The position numbers were made by a program, and so were the translations under genes. From Punctularia strigosozonata HHB-11173 SS5 (taxonomy: Eukaryota > Basidiomycota > Agaricomycetes > Corticiales > Punctulariaceae), in the NCBI RefSeq assembly GCF_000264995.1, contig NW_006767437.1:1173383-1221453 (forward strand): DNA of 48,071 nt. The letters are read 5' to 3'. A model generated the notes under the pieces. The model saw nothing but the letters and a program-made list of their open reading frames with translations, was not told where the DNA came from and did no database searches. Below are positions 11,133-22,728 of this stretch, one piece after another. Every line of letters starts with the position of its first letter. The stretch's first letter is position 1.

Positions 11133-11310
11133 TGTGCTGCTCCTCGACGCTGCCGGACGATTATCGTGCTTGTTGTCGACTTTGATGCTTTGTGCTTACC
11201 CTAACATGAACCTGGCAATAATGCATTGTTGTGCGCGCTGTCGACGACAGGCCGGTCGCCGCTTGGCGACCCTACGCGTGATTGACTTGATGATCATTAT
11301 CATTGTTGCC

Positions 11311-11318
11311 ATATAAAG
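11311..11318 (+). promoter_or_regulatory. TATA box of the GPI-protein gene
   Basis: ATATAAAG lies 165-172 bases upstream of the ATG at 11483 and is followed by a CT-rich stretch (about 11380-11475), the usual architecture of strongly expressed basidiomycete genes. Functional role is inferred from position. Confidence 0.5.
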
Positions 11319-11482
11319 GCGGCGTGGGCGTGGCGGAGTCCGAATAAGCGAGACGGCCCTTTACGGTCTCACAACCCCGTCCCGGTTTCCAGTCTCTTCT
11401 TTCACCTCCGTCCTCGACGACTGTACCTGCCCCGGCTCCCTCCCTCTTCCTCTCATCCACCCCCACCGTCTCTCCGTCGAAG

Positions 11483-12390
11483 ATGTACACCACACTCGTT
11501 TCCACCGCCGCTCTCGTTTTCACGCTCGCTGTCTCTGCCGTCTCTGCGGAGTTCACCGTTAGCACCCCTCAGCTCAACCAGGTCGGTCCCACGTTTTCCG
11601 CGACGGGAGGAATAGTTGGTTGTTGACACGCGCTTCTCGTAGTGCGGTAGCGCCCAGATCACCTGGTCCGATGGCAAGGGACCCTACAACTTGGTCGTTG
11701 TTCCTGCTGTGAGTCGTTCATTCGGATCTTGTGTGGTCGCGTGAGACTGACGCGCTGCGCACCCTCCAGGAGGACCCTTGCGGCGACATTCTGTGCGTTC
11801 AATTTTTTTGTCCCCGCCAGGCGCGGATTCTGACGTGGTCTTGCAGCGCCGACCTCGGAGACCACAGCGGTGCTTCCATGACCTGGAAGAACATTAACTT
11901 TGCCGCCGGCACGAAAGTCATGCTCTCCCTCGAGGACGACAACGAGGATGAGGCTTGGTCGGGCGAGGTATGTTTTTCGCATTCGGAGAATGCGTGTTCG
12001 GCGTACTCATTCGGTTTCAGATTACCATTGGCGCCAGCGACGACGCGTCCTGCCTCGCTGTTGCCTCGTCGGCCTCGGGCTCTGCATCCGTCGCGAGCTC
12101 CTCTACCGCCTCGTCCGACAGTGCGCGCACCACGTGAGTCGCCAGATAATGCAGCTGTACTCTAGGGTGAAATTGAACACTCCCGTTTTGCCAGTCTCGT
12201 CGTTGGCGCCCAGCCCACCCACGCTGTCGCCTCGACCGCGGCAGCGGCCACCACCTCCCTCGCCGTCGCCGGTGCCGTTGGCAACAGCGGTTCTGACCCG
12301 CTCTCCTCCGGTGCGCTCTCGATGCGCCAGCTCAGCACCCCCGTCGCGGCCTTCGGCGTGATCGCCGCTGCGCTCGTCTTCGCGCTCTGA
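11483..12390 (+). CDS. Small secreted Ser-rich GPI-anchored protein, Kre9/Knh1-like
   Basis: A cell-surface protein of a family very common in agaricomycetes; biochemical role unknown, with wall assembly suggested only by likeness to Kre9/Knh1. Exons 11483-11581, 11643-11708, 11770-11792, 11847-11967, 12021-12133 and 12195-12390 give 205 residues. A signal peptide occupies roughly residues 1-22 (MYTTLVSTAALVF, cut after VSA). The folded domain has the family pattern: CGSAQITWSDGKGPYNL, then VVPAEDPCGD, SMTWKNINFAAGT and ITIGASDDASC. A Ser/Thr/Ala-rich stalk follows, and the C-terminus is hydrophobic (AAFGVIAAALVFAL), as required for GPI attachment. The gene has a TATA box and a pyrimidine-rich leader. 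Confidence 0.9.
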
Positions 12391-12853
12391 ATATACCCTC
12401 TCTTTATCCTTCTTTAACGAGATCGCCCCATTTTGTGTGTGAATAGGGGTGTGTGCTGGCACACGGTGGCGGTCTCGGGTTCCGTTGTTTTTTTGCTGCT
12501 GTTCCTCGCTTTTATTACCTATTCCGCGCACAGATGTGCGCTCCGCTGATTGCTGTTGCGCAACCACCGTTGCCGGTCCGAGACTCGGCCTTGTTCATAC
12601 TTGACAATTAGGGTGGAACGGCTGGGAGCCTTGGATCTGGTCTTCAATGCTCGACTCGATTCGCGATACCACACCCGTTGTTGTTACCATTATCTGAAAG
12701 TTGAAATATTTGGTCTGGAGTCTGCGCTGTTCCAGTGCTATAGTTGCCTCTGTATAGCCAAGCCACAACAATATACAGTCTGCGTCCTGCGATCTTTCTG
12801 CGATCTGTTTCCATTCGCGTTCGCGGTCAGTCCCTCGTCTTGCTCCTACCATC
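12391..12853. other. Intergenic stretch before PCC1
   Basis: 463 bases containing the 3' end of the GPI-protein transcript and the PCC1 promoter. I see no gene and no recognisable RNA. Confidence 0.55.
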
Positions 12854-13257
12854 ATGACGGAACCCGAGTGGCACACAGTGTGAGATGAGATATCTCCGTC
12901 TCGTGTTCATGACTTCTGATTAGAAGATGAAGCTCGGCTAGAATTCCGTTTCTTACGCCCGAGCATGCGCGGATAGCCAAGCAGGTCATCGAAGTGGATG
13001 CGGAGCTGCAGCCGCACGCAGTAAAACGAACCTTAGCGGTCGAGGACAACGAGCTCGTGGCGTTGGTTTTTTCCCCTCGAGATCGCCCCAAAAAAATCCC
13101 ATCTAATCTAGCATCGGGGTGTAGGACTTTCAACACGTTGACGGTCCGATTAGCACGTCTCACGTTGAACGCGTTCCTCGAGAACGTCGATCTGGTCATA
13201 CGGACAATAGGGGAGTTCGGTGAGGAGGCGGCGCGCGGTCCCCCTCCAAAGCCGTAG
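12854..13257 (+). CDS. PCC1: EKC/KEOPS complex subunit PCC1
   Basis: PCC1 is the dimerisation subunit of KEOPS, which makes the universal t6A tRNA modification and also affects telomeres and transcription. Exons 12854-12879, 12933-13061 and 13125-13257 give 95 residues, the normal size. The protein begins MTEPEWHTVSARIPF and shows the CTAG/Pcc1 fold pattern: HARIAKQVIEVDAEL, then VEDNELVATFNTLTVR across intron 2, and the highly conserved ending LNAFLENVDLVIRTIGEFG. The donor of intron 2 (GTTGGT at 13062) was chosen because it restores VATFNTLTV; reading straight through would insert about 21 foreign residues without a stop. It converges on the EBP1-like gene 140 bases away. Confidence 0.93.
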
Positions 13258-13397
13258 ATATATAGCTATAGGGCTACACTGCATGCTACAAATATAACGC
13301 AGCAGTCCTACAGCAGCATCGGGTGTACAATTTGCGATTTCATTGACTTCAGCGTCCGTCGTTGCGCCCTGAGGTTCCTGGATCATATTTTTGTCGT

Positions 13398-14972
13398 TTA
13401 TTTAGCCTCGCCCTCCGCAGCTTTCTTCTTCTTGTCCTTCTTCGACTCGCGAAGAGGCTTCGTCAGGAGCTCCTTGAGTTCCTCATCTTGCAGCTCCTTC
13501 TCGGTCTTCACCAGCTCCGGCTTGTACCAGACTGGAGGGTGGGTGAGTAGCGAAGGTCCACCGGCGAGGAGCGCGATAGTGAAGTGGAAGGCAGCCACGA
13601 AAGTTCCGGCAGGCGTGTAGCTAGCAAGTCAAAGTTGTTAGGGTGGTATTCCCTGGCAGGAAAATCCCGGTACGAACATGACTTCGTATGGCTTGACTAA
13701 GCTGTGCTGCACGGCCTCCTGAAGACCGAGACGCGCCCGCTTCTCGTCTTCCAGCGCGCGGATGTTGAAGGGGAAGGCACCGGCCTTCTTTTGCACGTCG
13801 GAGAATACGGCACGCGAAGTCTTCATCTTCAACTGGTAAGTGACCGTCGAGTCCCGCTGATACACGGTGGTCCTAGACTCTTCGATGCGAGCCTGCGACG
13901 CGATTAGTACCAGATAATAGAATCGGACTGTGAAGAACGCACCTTGCCATCCTCCCCGGTCGAGATGAGAATGTCCATCCCGTACACTTCGCCCTCCGCG
14001 AACGTAACAGTCTCAAACTCCTGCTTTTGCTGCGCAGTGGGGTTCAGGATAATGCGCTTCTTGCCGTCAATCACGTTTTGCGTTTGTTGACACGAGAGCA
14101 TGCCTACGACCAAGTCCGCATTAGCGATCGGACACTTGGGACACCACCAAATGGAATGGAGTGGAATTATCGCTAACGTACCTTCTACCGGCTTGCAATC
14201 CCAAGCAGAGGCGACTTTGGCGACAGCATCGGTCACCGTCCAGTTTTTGTTTCCAACCTTGATCAACCGCATGGCGGCCTCGGCGGCGGTCCATGCAGCT
14301 TTCAGCGCATCAGCCTTCCGTCCGGTGACAGGGTTTTCAGGCGTAGCGCCAACGACTAGAGTCTCCGCGCTGATGGCAGCGAATCCATCGATGTGAGCAC
14401 CCAGGTGAATCTTCACAACGTCGTCTTTCGCGAGTGTCTGTTCAGACAACGGATCGGAGCTGTAAGATATGCCGATCAGTCGAGATAGCATTAGGACGGC
14501 GCGGTGCGACGTACGCCAGGGGCGAAAAATGCGCGACGGCGTTGTTGACCGAGACGCAGGTGGGGAACGCGAGGCCTGGCGGTCATAATACGTAAAGATC
14601 TGTACGCAGAGTCCGGGGTTGCCCACGATCATCAACGGCGTACCTTTGCTGACCTTGACGCCCTTCACCGATTTGTTGTAGACGGCGCTGCAACCCTCCT
14701 CAATCAATTTGTCGCCCTCCACGCAGATGTCGAGGATTTTCGCGCCCTCCACGCAGAGCGGGATCAATTTTTTGACGACATTGTTCACGATGTCTGCGGC
14801 TCCCTGTTGCACGAATGGACAGGACGTAGCGCCCCGGTCAGCTATAGTGGATCTGTAGACCGTAGGGCGTTTGGCCATCGGAACTCGGGGAACTTGCCTT
14901 GTACTTGGTAATGTCGGCCTCAGCGATGGGCTTCTTGTCCTCGACCTTGGGAGCTGCTCCTTCAGCGGACAT
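13398..14972 (-). CDS. EBP1/PA2G4-like (methionine aminopeptidase fold, proliferation-associated) protein
   Basis: Homologue of human PA2G4/EBP1 and S. pombe Cdb4: a pita-bread fold that has lost aminopeptidase activity and binds ribosomes, RNA or curved DNA. Exons on the minus strand: 14972-14898, 14803-14644, 14575-14515, 14459-14182, 14103-13943, 13892-13678 and 13620-13398; 390 residues, as expected. Start MSAEGAAPKVEDKK. Family landmarks are GLAFPTCVSVNNAVAHFSP, KDDVVKIHLGAHIDGFAA, and LSCQQTQNVIDGKK. The C-terminus is Lys-rich (ESKKDKKKKAAEGEAK), typical of the nucleolar/RNA-binding tail. Intron 1 uses a GC donor (GCAAGT after 14898). Intron 6 was placed at a GTTCGT donor because that yields VIYTPAGTFVAAFHF. 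Cellular role in ribosome biogenesis is inferred from orthologues. Confidence 0.92.
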
Positions 14973-15408
14973 GGTGTTTACGGTGTGATGAGGGGACGAG
15001 TCGACGAATTGGGATGAGGACAGGAGAACGGCAGCACTTCAACTGAAGATTTCAAATCTATGATGTTATGTTGATCTGGTCCCATCGGATTAGATATATA
15101 CCTCGCACCTTACTGTGATCTAACGAAGTCAATCCAGCGTTGGCAATCGGGATGGAGTTCAATAAATAGTGTCTGAATTACATGAAGTACTACTTCTATA
15201 GAGATGCGAATATATGCAGCACTACGATTGTAACTAGATGATATATAACCCAAGCCACTGACATGATCCATTGGAGATGCGGATGTTGAGAACACAGGGG
15301 ATGAGGGGAAGGGCTTGCAAGGAGGTCCGCCAAGTAGAACTTGTAGTAGAATATGTGCCCTGGAGCATGCAACCAAACGAGAAAGCTATATTTGTAGAAG
15401 ATCGCCCA
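14973..15408. other. Intergenic stretch upstream of the EBP1-like gene
   Basis: 436 bases containing the EBP1-like promoter and the 3' end of the upstream methyltransferase transcript, both on the minus strand. No gene seen. Confidence 0.55.
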
Positions 15409-17313
15409 TCACATTGGTGGTTGGTTGTCGGCTTTCCATCCGACGAAGCACCTCATGCGACGACAAATATCCTGACCAGGTTGGCGCTCGAAGCCCTCCG
15501 TGTGCGGAAGGTTTTCCCTCCACACGCGCCAACCTGGGTCCCCGCCGACCTGGGGCTCGGGCCATTTAAACTGCTCGAGAAGCCGGCGCGGCTGAATGCG
15601 GTCCTCCATATCGCTGCGGCGCACGCGATGTCAGCGTAGAGTTGACATAATCTGAATGATATAGGAGACGCACTGTCGCCAATTGGAAAAATAGAGCTCG
15701 AATTCTTCTTGCAGCGTTTGCGCTTGATCGTGCTCGTCAAGGATTCGAGGAGCATCCGCGAATAACCGTTCATATTGCTCCCAAAGAACTTCCTTGCACT
15801 CGACGATGATCTGCACCGTTCGTGCGAGCATCATAGGGGCCCACTGTTGAATGAGCGACTTGCTAGACTCTTGTATCGGATGTATTGGTCGTAGCTCTGC
15901 CGACGGTCGAGAAGTGCCGGGCACTGCAATAGAGTCCCTAGAGGATGTGCTTGCGCTCTGCGGCAGCGAGAGGTGCGGGGTGTTGGAGTTGGGTGGCAGC
16001 GGAACTTGCAGTAGCGGGAACGATCGGATGTCAACGAAAGTGGCGGAGAGATACAGTGGCAGTATGGTTAGCGGATTTGGGGCGATGAAGCGGCTTTCGA
16101 GGAGTTCGTCCCATGTGGCCTTCAGCATCCGGTGGTCCTGGGGGTGCGGGCGTCGAGAGCCCACTGTGCTTGACTTGCGATCATCGTACGGCGGGAGTTG
16201 ATCTGTCGAGTGTCCATTCGATACGGCGGAACCCTGGTTAGCGCTAGCGTTTGACTGTGATCTGGAGCTGCGACCAAGGGAATTGTTGGACGTCGAGGCG
16301 TCCGTACGGTACGATAAATTGCCGCTAGATTCCCTGTGGGGTGTAGGGAGCTGCAGTTGCTGCGGGGAGTCCAGTACCACCGCCGATGCGGGTAAAGGGC
16401 CGGTGGGGAATATTAAATCCTCTTCAATTATCTGCACTCATGGATGGTGAGGGCCGAACGTGAGAAGAGAGGGAGCATGGGGATACCTCGAGTACGCCGC
16501 CTGGCTTTAAGATTCGGTGAATTTCCTGAAAAGGAGGCGTCAGCTATACCACACCGATAGGATGGCGTTCAGGCAAGCTCACCTCCAAGATACTCGGCCA
16601 CTGTGAGGACATCAGCAGGGGTGTAACCTCGGAGATGAACTTCGTCAAGTACACGCACCTCGTCTTCAGGGACGCCAAGACCGATACCCTGGAATCGGAT
16701 CATGTCGAAATGATTCGGCGCGAAAGGTAGCCGGTCCAACCTGGCGAAGCAGCGAAAAATCGCTGTGAGCGGAACGTGTGGCGGGAAACACATGGGGAAG
16801 GATGGGGCGGGACCTACATGTTCGCATGCACCCACTTTACGCGTCGCAAAACGTCGGCATGTGCGGTCTTCTCCAGCTCTTCCAGCTTGGGTTGTATGTC
16901 CTTCATGTCGAGCCCGATCAGATGGCTGTTCTGGATAATGCCAAGAATAAGGTCACGGACTGAGACCGGAACGCAACAAATTGAGTAAACTGACCGGCCA
17001 TTGTTGCGCGGCCTTGATGCACCACAAGCCGCTCCCGCAACCCAAGTCGAGCACAAGCTTGGGGGGCTCTTCGAATTCGTGGATGGTCAACGTGCCGGTC
17101 AGTTTGTACATGAACCTGAAGTCGAAGTTATCGCTGAAAGGCATCGCGTGAGGTCCTCGTCCATGTCGCAGCGGCGCGCCACACGCACTAGTCGATCAGG
17201 TTCCTGCTGTAGTCCAGAGGGTACGGGATCTCGCCCGCGTCGCGCTTCCGCTTGCGACCCTGCTTGAGCAAGTCGTCTTGCACCGCGACATCCTGGCCCA
17301 GGCGATCCGTCAT
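15409..17313 (-). CDS. Class I SAM-dependent methyltransferase with Ser-rich insertion
   Basis: A Rossmann-fold methyltransferase of unknown substrate. Exons on the minus strand: 17313-17189, 17133-16995, 16930-16818, 16740-16659, 16600-16583, 16525-16487, 16431-15674 and 15613-15409; 492 residues. Start MTDRLGQDVAVQDD, with a basic GRKRKRD patch that could be a nuclear signal. SAM-binding motif I is LVLDLGCGSGLWCIKAA; motif II contains LIGLDMKDIQP; the post-motif WPSILEEIHRILKPGGVLE is spliced from four exons, one of only 18 bases. After it comes a low-complexity Ser/Asn/Pro-rich region of roughly 100 residues, a helical segment (RMLKATWDELLESRF), and a conserved end near MRCFVGWK. The last intron donor (GTGCGT after 15674) joins NWR to HDMEDRIQ. 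It shares a 221-base divergent promoter with NDUFB8. Confidence 0.87.
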
Positions 17314-17534
17314 GGACGTTGTGAGAGCAGGAGATGGCTCATCGGGGTAGCCCCGGGGTCCGGAGGCTAATTGAGCGGAGCGGTGAACCTGTTGGTATTA
17401 GTCGCCGCCACACATTCCAGAAAAAGTGATTTCGCTAGGTTAACGTAAATATAGCTAATTTACCACGCCACCAGGGCGTTTCCCACTCGCCGACGACGGT
17501 GACCCCGACCTCACCGCGTTCCTCATCGTCCTCC
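17314..17534. promoter_or_regulatory. Short bidirectional promoter (methyltransferase / NDUFB8)
   Basis: Only 221 bases separate the two opposed ATGs, so both promoters and 5' leaders share this segment. I see no clear TATA box. Co-regulation is possible but not shown. Confidence 0.6.
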
Positions 17535-18099
17535 ATGTTACGGCGCGCGCTTGCACCGACGGGGCGCGCCTTACGCGCTGCGCGCACCTATGCTACTCCG
17601 ACGGAGTACTCTCAACCGACTGTTGACCCTCAGCTAGGAGGCTACGACAACCCTCCCTACATCTCCCGACAGCGCTTACCTGCGAAGGGCTGGAACTGGG
17701 ATCCCCAAATGAGGCGCAACTTTGGCGACCCGGTACGCAAGACAACCATTTGATTAGAATTATACCCAATGACCGTGCGATTGCATCCAGTTACATGAGC
17801 AAGAGGAGCTCTTGTCTATGGTTGGACCCGACGTTCCCGTGGTTGAGCCTAAGAAGGCTCTCCGGTGGTTTACTATCGCTACCCTCTCATTCGTCACCTT
17901 CGGCTTCCTCTGCAAGGATGTCTTCGTCCCCGATTTGCCAGCCGTCAGGCGAGAATATCCCTTCGACGGTTTAGTTACTGAGCTAGGCGGCTTGGAGGAA
18001 AACAAGGTATATAATGCTCTTGGTAACAGCGGATTCTGGAAACTGATGCATGCGCAATGGCTACAGGCACGGCCGGAGCAGATCAGCGAGGACGAGTAA
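17535..18099 (+). CDS. NDUFB8: NADH dehydrogenase (complex I) ASHI/NDUFB8 subunit
   Basis: Accessory single-pass subunit of the membrane arm of mitochondrial complex I. Exons 17535-17732 and 17791-18099 give 168 residues. The N-terminus MLRRALAPTGRALRAARTYA is a clear Arg-rich mitochondrial presequence. The mature domain contains the family stretch YDNPPYISRQRLPAKGWNW, then RRNFGDPLHEQEELLSM across the intron. One membrane helix follows (about ALRWFTIATLSFVTFGFL), and then the intermembrane-space tail PAVRREYPFDGL. A short GTATATAATGC...AACAG segment at 18007-18029 looks like splice sites, but at 23 bases is too short to be an intron and reads in frame. Confidence 0.92.
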
Positions 18100-18301
18100 A
18101 TCATCCGTCTATCCTGTATTTCCCTACTGCAAACACCTGCAATCGTAGTTTCTCCTGTTCTCATTCGTCGCCCGTAACTGAGATGTCCTAAATATGCGAG
18201 CCTCGCGGTCCCATTGGTCCACTGCAACATGCGCACTCGGCCACTCCTTCACAGGGCTTGGAATCTATCATCATCGTGTGCTACTGTAGGTCCTGTGCAT
18301 G

Positions 18302-20928
18302 TCACTCCTCCGGCTCCTCCGAGTTCGCCGCTTTGCGTTTGTTGACTGGTCGAGGACGAGGCCTCCGTTTCGGGGGTTCAGGTGCCGGTGCAGCGACACC
18401 TGAAGCGAAGTCATGATATTCATCTTCGTCGTCGCTCGTCCTCACCTTCCGCTTCCTCGACGTCGAAGCTCCGCCTCGGCCACGGGATTTTGCGATCTTA
18501 CCCTTCGTTGCACCCCGCTTGTTTTCCGCGTTCCCTGTATTCGTCTTTCGCTTGCGTGTCTGCTGAGCAGGTTTCGCCTGAGCCCGGACCTCCCCGCTGA
18601 CCGCATCAATACCCTCCGAGCCAGAGTCAGGGTCATCGCCACTGCCACCACCGGCTCTGCGCCTGGCCTGTTCGGTGCGAAACTCGGAGACAACCTGCTG
18701 GAGACGCTTGCTCGCGTACGCCTGTCGCTTCCTGGGCGCGTGGCTTCCCGTGCCGGAGATGTCCAGGAACTCGTTGAGCGTCCCTTGCTGATTACGCGCC
18801 GCCGCCTGTAATTCGATGCAACGGTAAGGGAACCGAGCAAAACGTGAAGAATCCGCCCTTGGCCCAAGAGACCCCCCTGACAACGTGGGCGGATCTGTAG
18901 AAAAGGACCCACCTGGCCGCGTTTGGTCACTTTGTGGATGATCGGAAGCAGAAGCTCGTCAACTTTCGTTTGGCCCCACCCCAACTCGTCGTACAGGAAT
19001 CTGCGTGTCACACGAACGTAAGAAACCTCGGCGACCCCATACGCATTTTCTCAAGCTATCGGATGGGCGGCGTACCCGCGTAGCGCATCAAGGTCGGGAA
19101 GACCCCATTTGAATGGCTCTTCTGATTCGTCCACGGTCGGGTGATAATATGCATCCCGCTATTTGCCGATGGTCAGCACCTGGAGACGTTGCGCCATTCG
19201 ATCCTGTGAGATAGAGACGGACTCACAACCGCCCCGTTCGGCCAATCGTCGTTCAGATGCAACACGTCCTTAAATCTTTTCTTCTGCATCACCAAGCACG
19301 GCCGTCAGCGCACCGAGAAACCGCAGCGGCGAGGCTGACAAAGAGCGCCGCCTAGGCCGTGCCCACACTCACGAAGCGCTTGCGGAACTTGGTGCTGGTG
19401 TCCGCCTCGCGGTCTCTGCCCATCTGCACCTTGCGCCACCAGTCCTTGAATTTGTGGAGGCCGTCTTCGCCCTGGAACTCTTTCAGGAGCTCCATGGCTA
19501 CCACCGGTCCGACGCCAGGCAGGCCCTCCGTGTAATCGCTCCCCAGAAGATATGCGAGGCGGATGAGGGTATCGCGGTCCAGTCCTAGTTCACGCGCGAG
19601 GTCCGGGAGGAGAAAGCATTCGACCGTTTTGGACTGATTAAACATGTTCTTCAGCACGCGTTTACCTCCAAAAAGGAAGACGTCCGAGTCGTCGGTGATT
19701 ATGCCGTCCACCAGGCCGAGCTCGTTGAGGGTCGCACATTGGGCTTCGGCTTCCATCGGCGCGGTGATGTACGGAATGCCGAAAAGTCGTAGCATGGTCT
19801 GTAGGTGTTCAGATTGAGTAAAATGACGGAGAGCTTGGGGGCTTGAGTGTTCGCCTCTCCCTCACCATGATTTGGGCCACCATCTGGTGCGTAATCTCCT
19901 CGGAGTCTCGCATCGCCGCCTTCCTTTGCTGGTTGAGAACGCGGATTTCCTCGTCGATCTCCTTCCGTACGGCGCTCAGGTCCTTGCCCTTGACCTGGGA
20001 CACGAAGTTCAAGAAGTCACCTTCTTCAGCCTGCGGGTCCATCTCCTGCGCGGCGTCCCACGTTTCGTCATCCCGCGGCCGGTCCAAGGCTTCATTAGTC
20101 CCTCGCCCCGGCGATGGCGTTCTTGACCAGTGCTCGGGGTCTTCGTCATCTGACGAGTCAGCGGCGAAGGTTACATTTTTCACCTCAGAGGAAGTAGTCG
20201 ATTTGACGGTTATCGAAGATGGACCAGCGATAGGATCGGACGTCTGTCTTGGTGGAGTTATTACAGGCGACAGAACTTCCGTTGGTTCGGAGTGAGAAGG
20301 TCCGGCCACTTGCGGCGCCAGTGACTGTGGCAATGGAACGGGCCGTAAAGTGCTTGAAGGAACCGACTGATCGGCTCCCACATTGAGGCGGGAAGGGGCA
20401 GCAGTTGTAGTCGGACGATAGGTTGAAGAGCCACCCTCACCAGCAGGAGGCTCCCGAGTCGATGTAATACTCTGCGACCTTGGACTAACGTCCGGTAGCG
20501 GTGTAACGTCCTCCATGTCATCTTCATCCTCCGATACGGTCACCGACTCAGGGGCCGAGGTCGCGGTCGAGATGCTAGAGACTTGCGCTGAGATCGACGG
20601 CCGTCTCTGAGACGGGACGTTATGTACCGCCGTTTCCGCAAAGCTCTGAGACGGGACGTTATGTACCGCCGTATCCGCAAAGGCCCGAGTCGGTGTTGGG
20701 ACGGGTAGAACATCTTCCATGTCATCGTCGGAATCATCGAGATTGATGGTCGGAGTGGCGGTCGCGCTGGGCCCCTCGTCGAGCAGGAGAGAGGGGGTAC
20801 CGAATGAGGAAGAAGTGGCCGTGTTGAGCCGTACGGTCTTCCGCGCTGACTCCTGAGCAGAGAATCGGCGTGGAGCGGCGCCTCCGATGGCGAGTGCGGT
20901 CTCCAACCGGTTAGGGGTCGCGTACAGA

Positions 20929-20959
<31 letters not shown>

Positions 20960-22728
20960 GGTGCGGCGCATTGCGAGGAGGCGAGATGTGAGCCTCTGAT
21001 GAACTCGGCTTCGCTGGCGTTTGGGGCATCGCGGACGTGGAGGCTTCGATAGCGCGTTGCAACTCGAGTTCTTCGGCATCTGCAGCGGATTGTTCCAGCG
21101 CCGCTATGAGCTCCATGTCGTCGTCCTCATCCTCAGATGGTTCCAGTTGTTCAGGGGTAGCATCATCATCAGGCTCCGGCTGAAATAAAGGTTGGGGTGT
21201 TTTGGTCGCCTTCGGTCTCGGTTGTGTCCTTAAAGGAGCGAGCTTCTTCGAGGTGTCACGTCGAGCAATGGCTGTGAGCGCCTGGCCTCGTCGCAGGTCT
21301 CGCAGGTCAGGATCCATCTGAGGTGGGGCTGGTCTTGATGCAGGCAAAGAGACGGAACGCCGGTGAGGGAAAGGTCCATCATGAGCATACACGCTGCGAC
21401 ATACATAGGTACCGGTTCCATGTCCATATCCGAGTCTTCGTCTTCCTCCGCGTCGACGTCGCTACTAACACGGTCGTCTGGCTCGTCGGCGTCTATCTGG
21501 ATCGGCTTGTCGATCGTGCCCTCGTCCCGCCTGCCTAGTATCCACCCTCCGCCCTTGTCGGCGTCGTTCTTGACGAGGACGTACTGCCTATTACGCTCGG
21601 CCGCGATCCGGACGGGGATGGTGATGTTCGCCTTGCCGATCGTGTCAGTCGTGACGAGCAGCTGCTGCGTGAGCGCGTTCCGCAGCTTCAGGTTCTTGAT
21701 CTGCTCCTTGGAGAAGTCGAGCGAGGTGCGCGCGTTGCGGAGCATGCTCTGCAGGCGCTTGTACGACGTCTGGCGCGATTTGAGCCGGAGGTCGCCGATG
21801 ATCTCGTACTGGACCTCCGTCGGGAGCTCGCGGAAGGCGGGCGAGGTCACGTCCAGGTCCTCGGGCCGCATCTCGTCGATGAACGCTTGGAGCTCTTCCT
21901 CCGTCGCGAGTCGCGGGTCGGGAGCGGCGGAGTTGGTCGCTTTGGCGATGGTCGCGCCCATGTCGATGTCTGGGAGGCGGTAAGGATCGTGGTCCTGCCA
22001 TCGGGTCTTCTTAGAGGTGGAAGGTGGGGAGATTTGTTCGACCGTCTTGTCGGTCTGCGGCTGTTTGGCTTTCGCGGGAGTTTTGGATATCGTAGGATCT
22101 ATATCTTCGAGGTAGACTGTATCTTCGTCCACGGTGATCGGTCCGGCAGGTGCCTTGCCCTTCCCTTTCGAACTGGAAGCAGCCCTGGGCAACTCGTCAG
22201 TTCATGTCCGGAGAAAAGAGGTGAAAGACGCACGCGTGCGCTTGAGCCTGGTTGACAACCTCCCTCCTCATCTGCGCAGCCAATAGCTTCTCGGCGATCT
22301 GCTGGTGACTCGCGGCCGCTCCGTTCTTCTTGTTCTTACGCTCTGTCTTGAAATGATCGGACGTGAGGCCAAGAACGCGTGGAGTATAGTCAGGAAGTGC
22401 GCACCAGAGTACTGCGCTTCAAGGCCGGAGCGCCTCCGTCGAACACGAACACGGGCTTGATCCCGTAGTACATGAGCTTGCAGATGCGGCGCAGGAAACC
22501 GACGACGTGCGCGTTGACCAGACCGCGGCCTTCTTTATCACGCATCGTGGCTTGGAACTGGTATATCCAGATACTGGAGTCGATGGCCATTGCCTTGCCC
22601 TCCATGGTCTCAAGCCTAGCGGCGACATCCGTCAAGGTCACGCTTTAGTAGCGATTAGGCGGTGGTCCTACGTACATGACGGGGCGCCCGACTGGTGTGA
22701 GGAGCTCCCATAGCGACTTGACACCCAT
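18302..22728 (-). CDS. RAD2: DNA repair endonuclease RAD2/XPG
   Basis: Structure-specific nuclease making the 3' incision in nucleotide excision repair. Exons on the minus strand: 22728-22676, 22615-22405, 22346-22234, 22184-21405, 21333-19866, 19798-19373, 19283-19227, 19158-19076, 19000-18913 and 18805-18302; 1260 residues, normal for XPG. The N-region starts MGVKSLWELLTPVGRPVM and includes AIDSSIWIYQFQ and PVFVFDGGAPALKR. The I-region includes ITAPMEAEAQCA, ITDDSDVFLFGG and LGSDYTEGLPGVG, so the acidic metal ligands are all present. The acidic spacer (about residues 230-850) holds two ubiquitin-interacting-type motifs, LIAALEQS and LQRAIEAS, an Asp run and a 13-residue tandem repeat. The C-terminus has a PIP-like QGTLNEFL and basic nuclear signals. 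The intron 21404-21334 has an alternative placement. Confidence 0.95.
20606..20683. repeat. 39-bp tandem duplication inside RAD2
   Basis: Two adjacent near-identical 39-base units start with TCTGAGACGGGACG at 20606 and 20645. They differ at about one position and encode 13 residues each (TAVHNVPSQ core) in the disordered spacer. The length keeps the frame. Confidence 0.85.
20929..20958. repeat. Trinucleotide microsatellite (TCG)10 inside RAD2
   Basis: Ten uninterrupted TCG units read as GAC/Asp on the coding strand, giving a poly-aspartate run before LYATPNR in the acidic spacer of RAD2. Such runs are prone to length variation between strains. Confidence 0.9.

Noticed and set aside
12994-13257. 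Unspliced reading of PCC1 exon 2 through 13062-13124
   Set aside because: It is open, but inserts about 21 foreign residues into the most conserved part. Splicing GTTGGT...GTGTAG restores ELVATFNTLTVRLAR exactly.
18007-18029. Apparent GT...AG intron in NDUFB8 exon 2
   Set aside because: Only 23 bases long, well below a workable intron, and removing it would shift the frame, which reads through to the TAA at 18097-18099.
22643-22675. A 33-base first intron in RAD2
   Set aside because: Too short, and it would add a non-conserved stretch. The acceptor at 22616 gives a 60-base intron and the family sequence PVMLETMEGKAMAIDSS.
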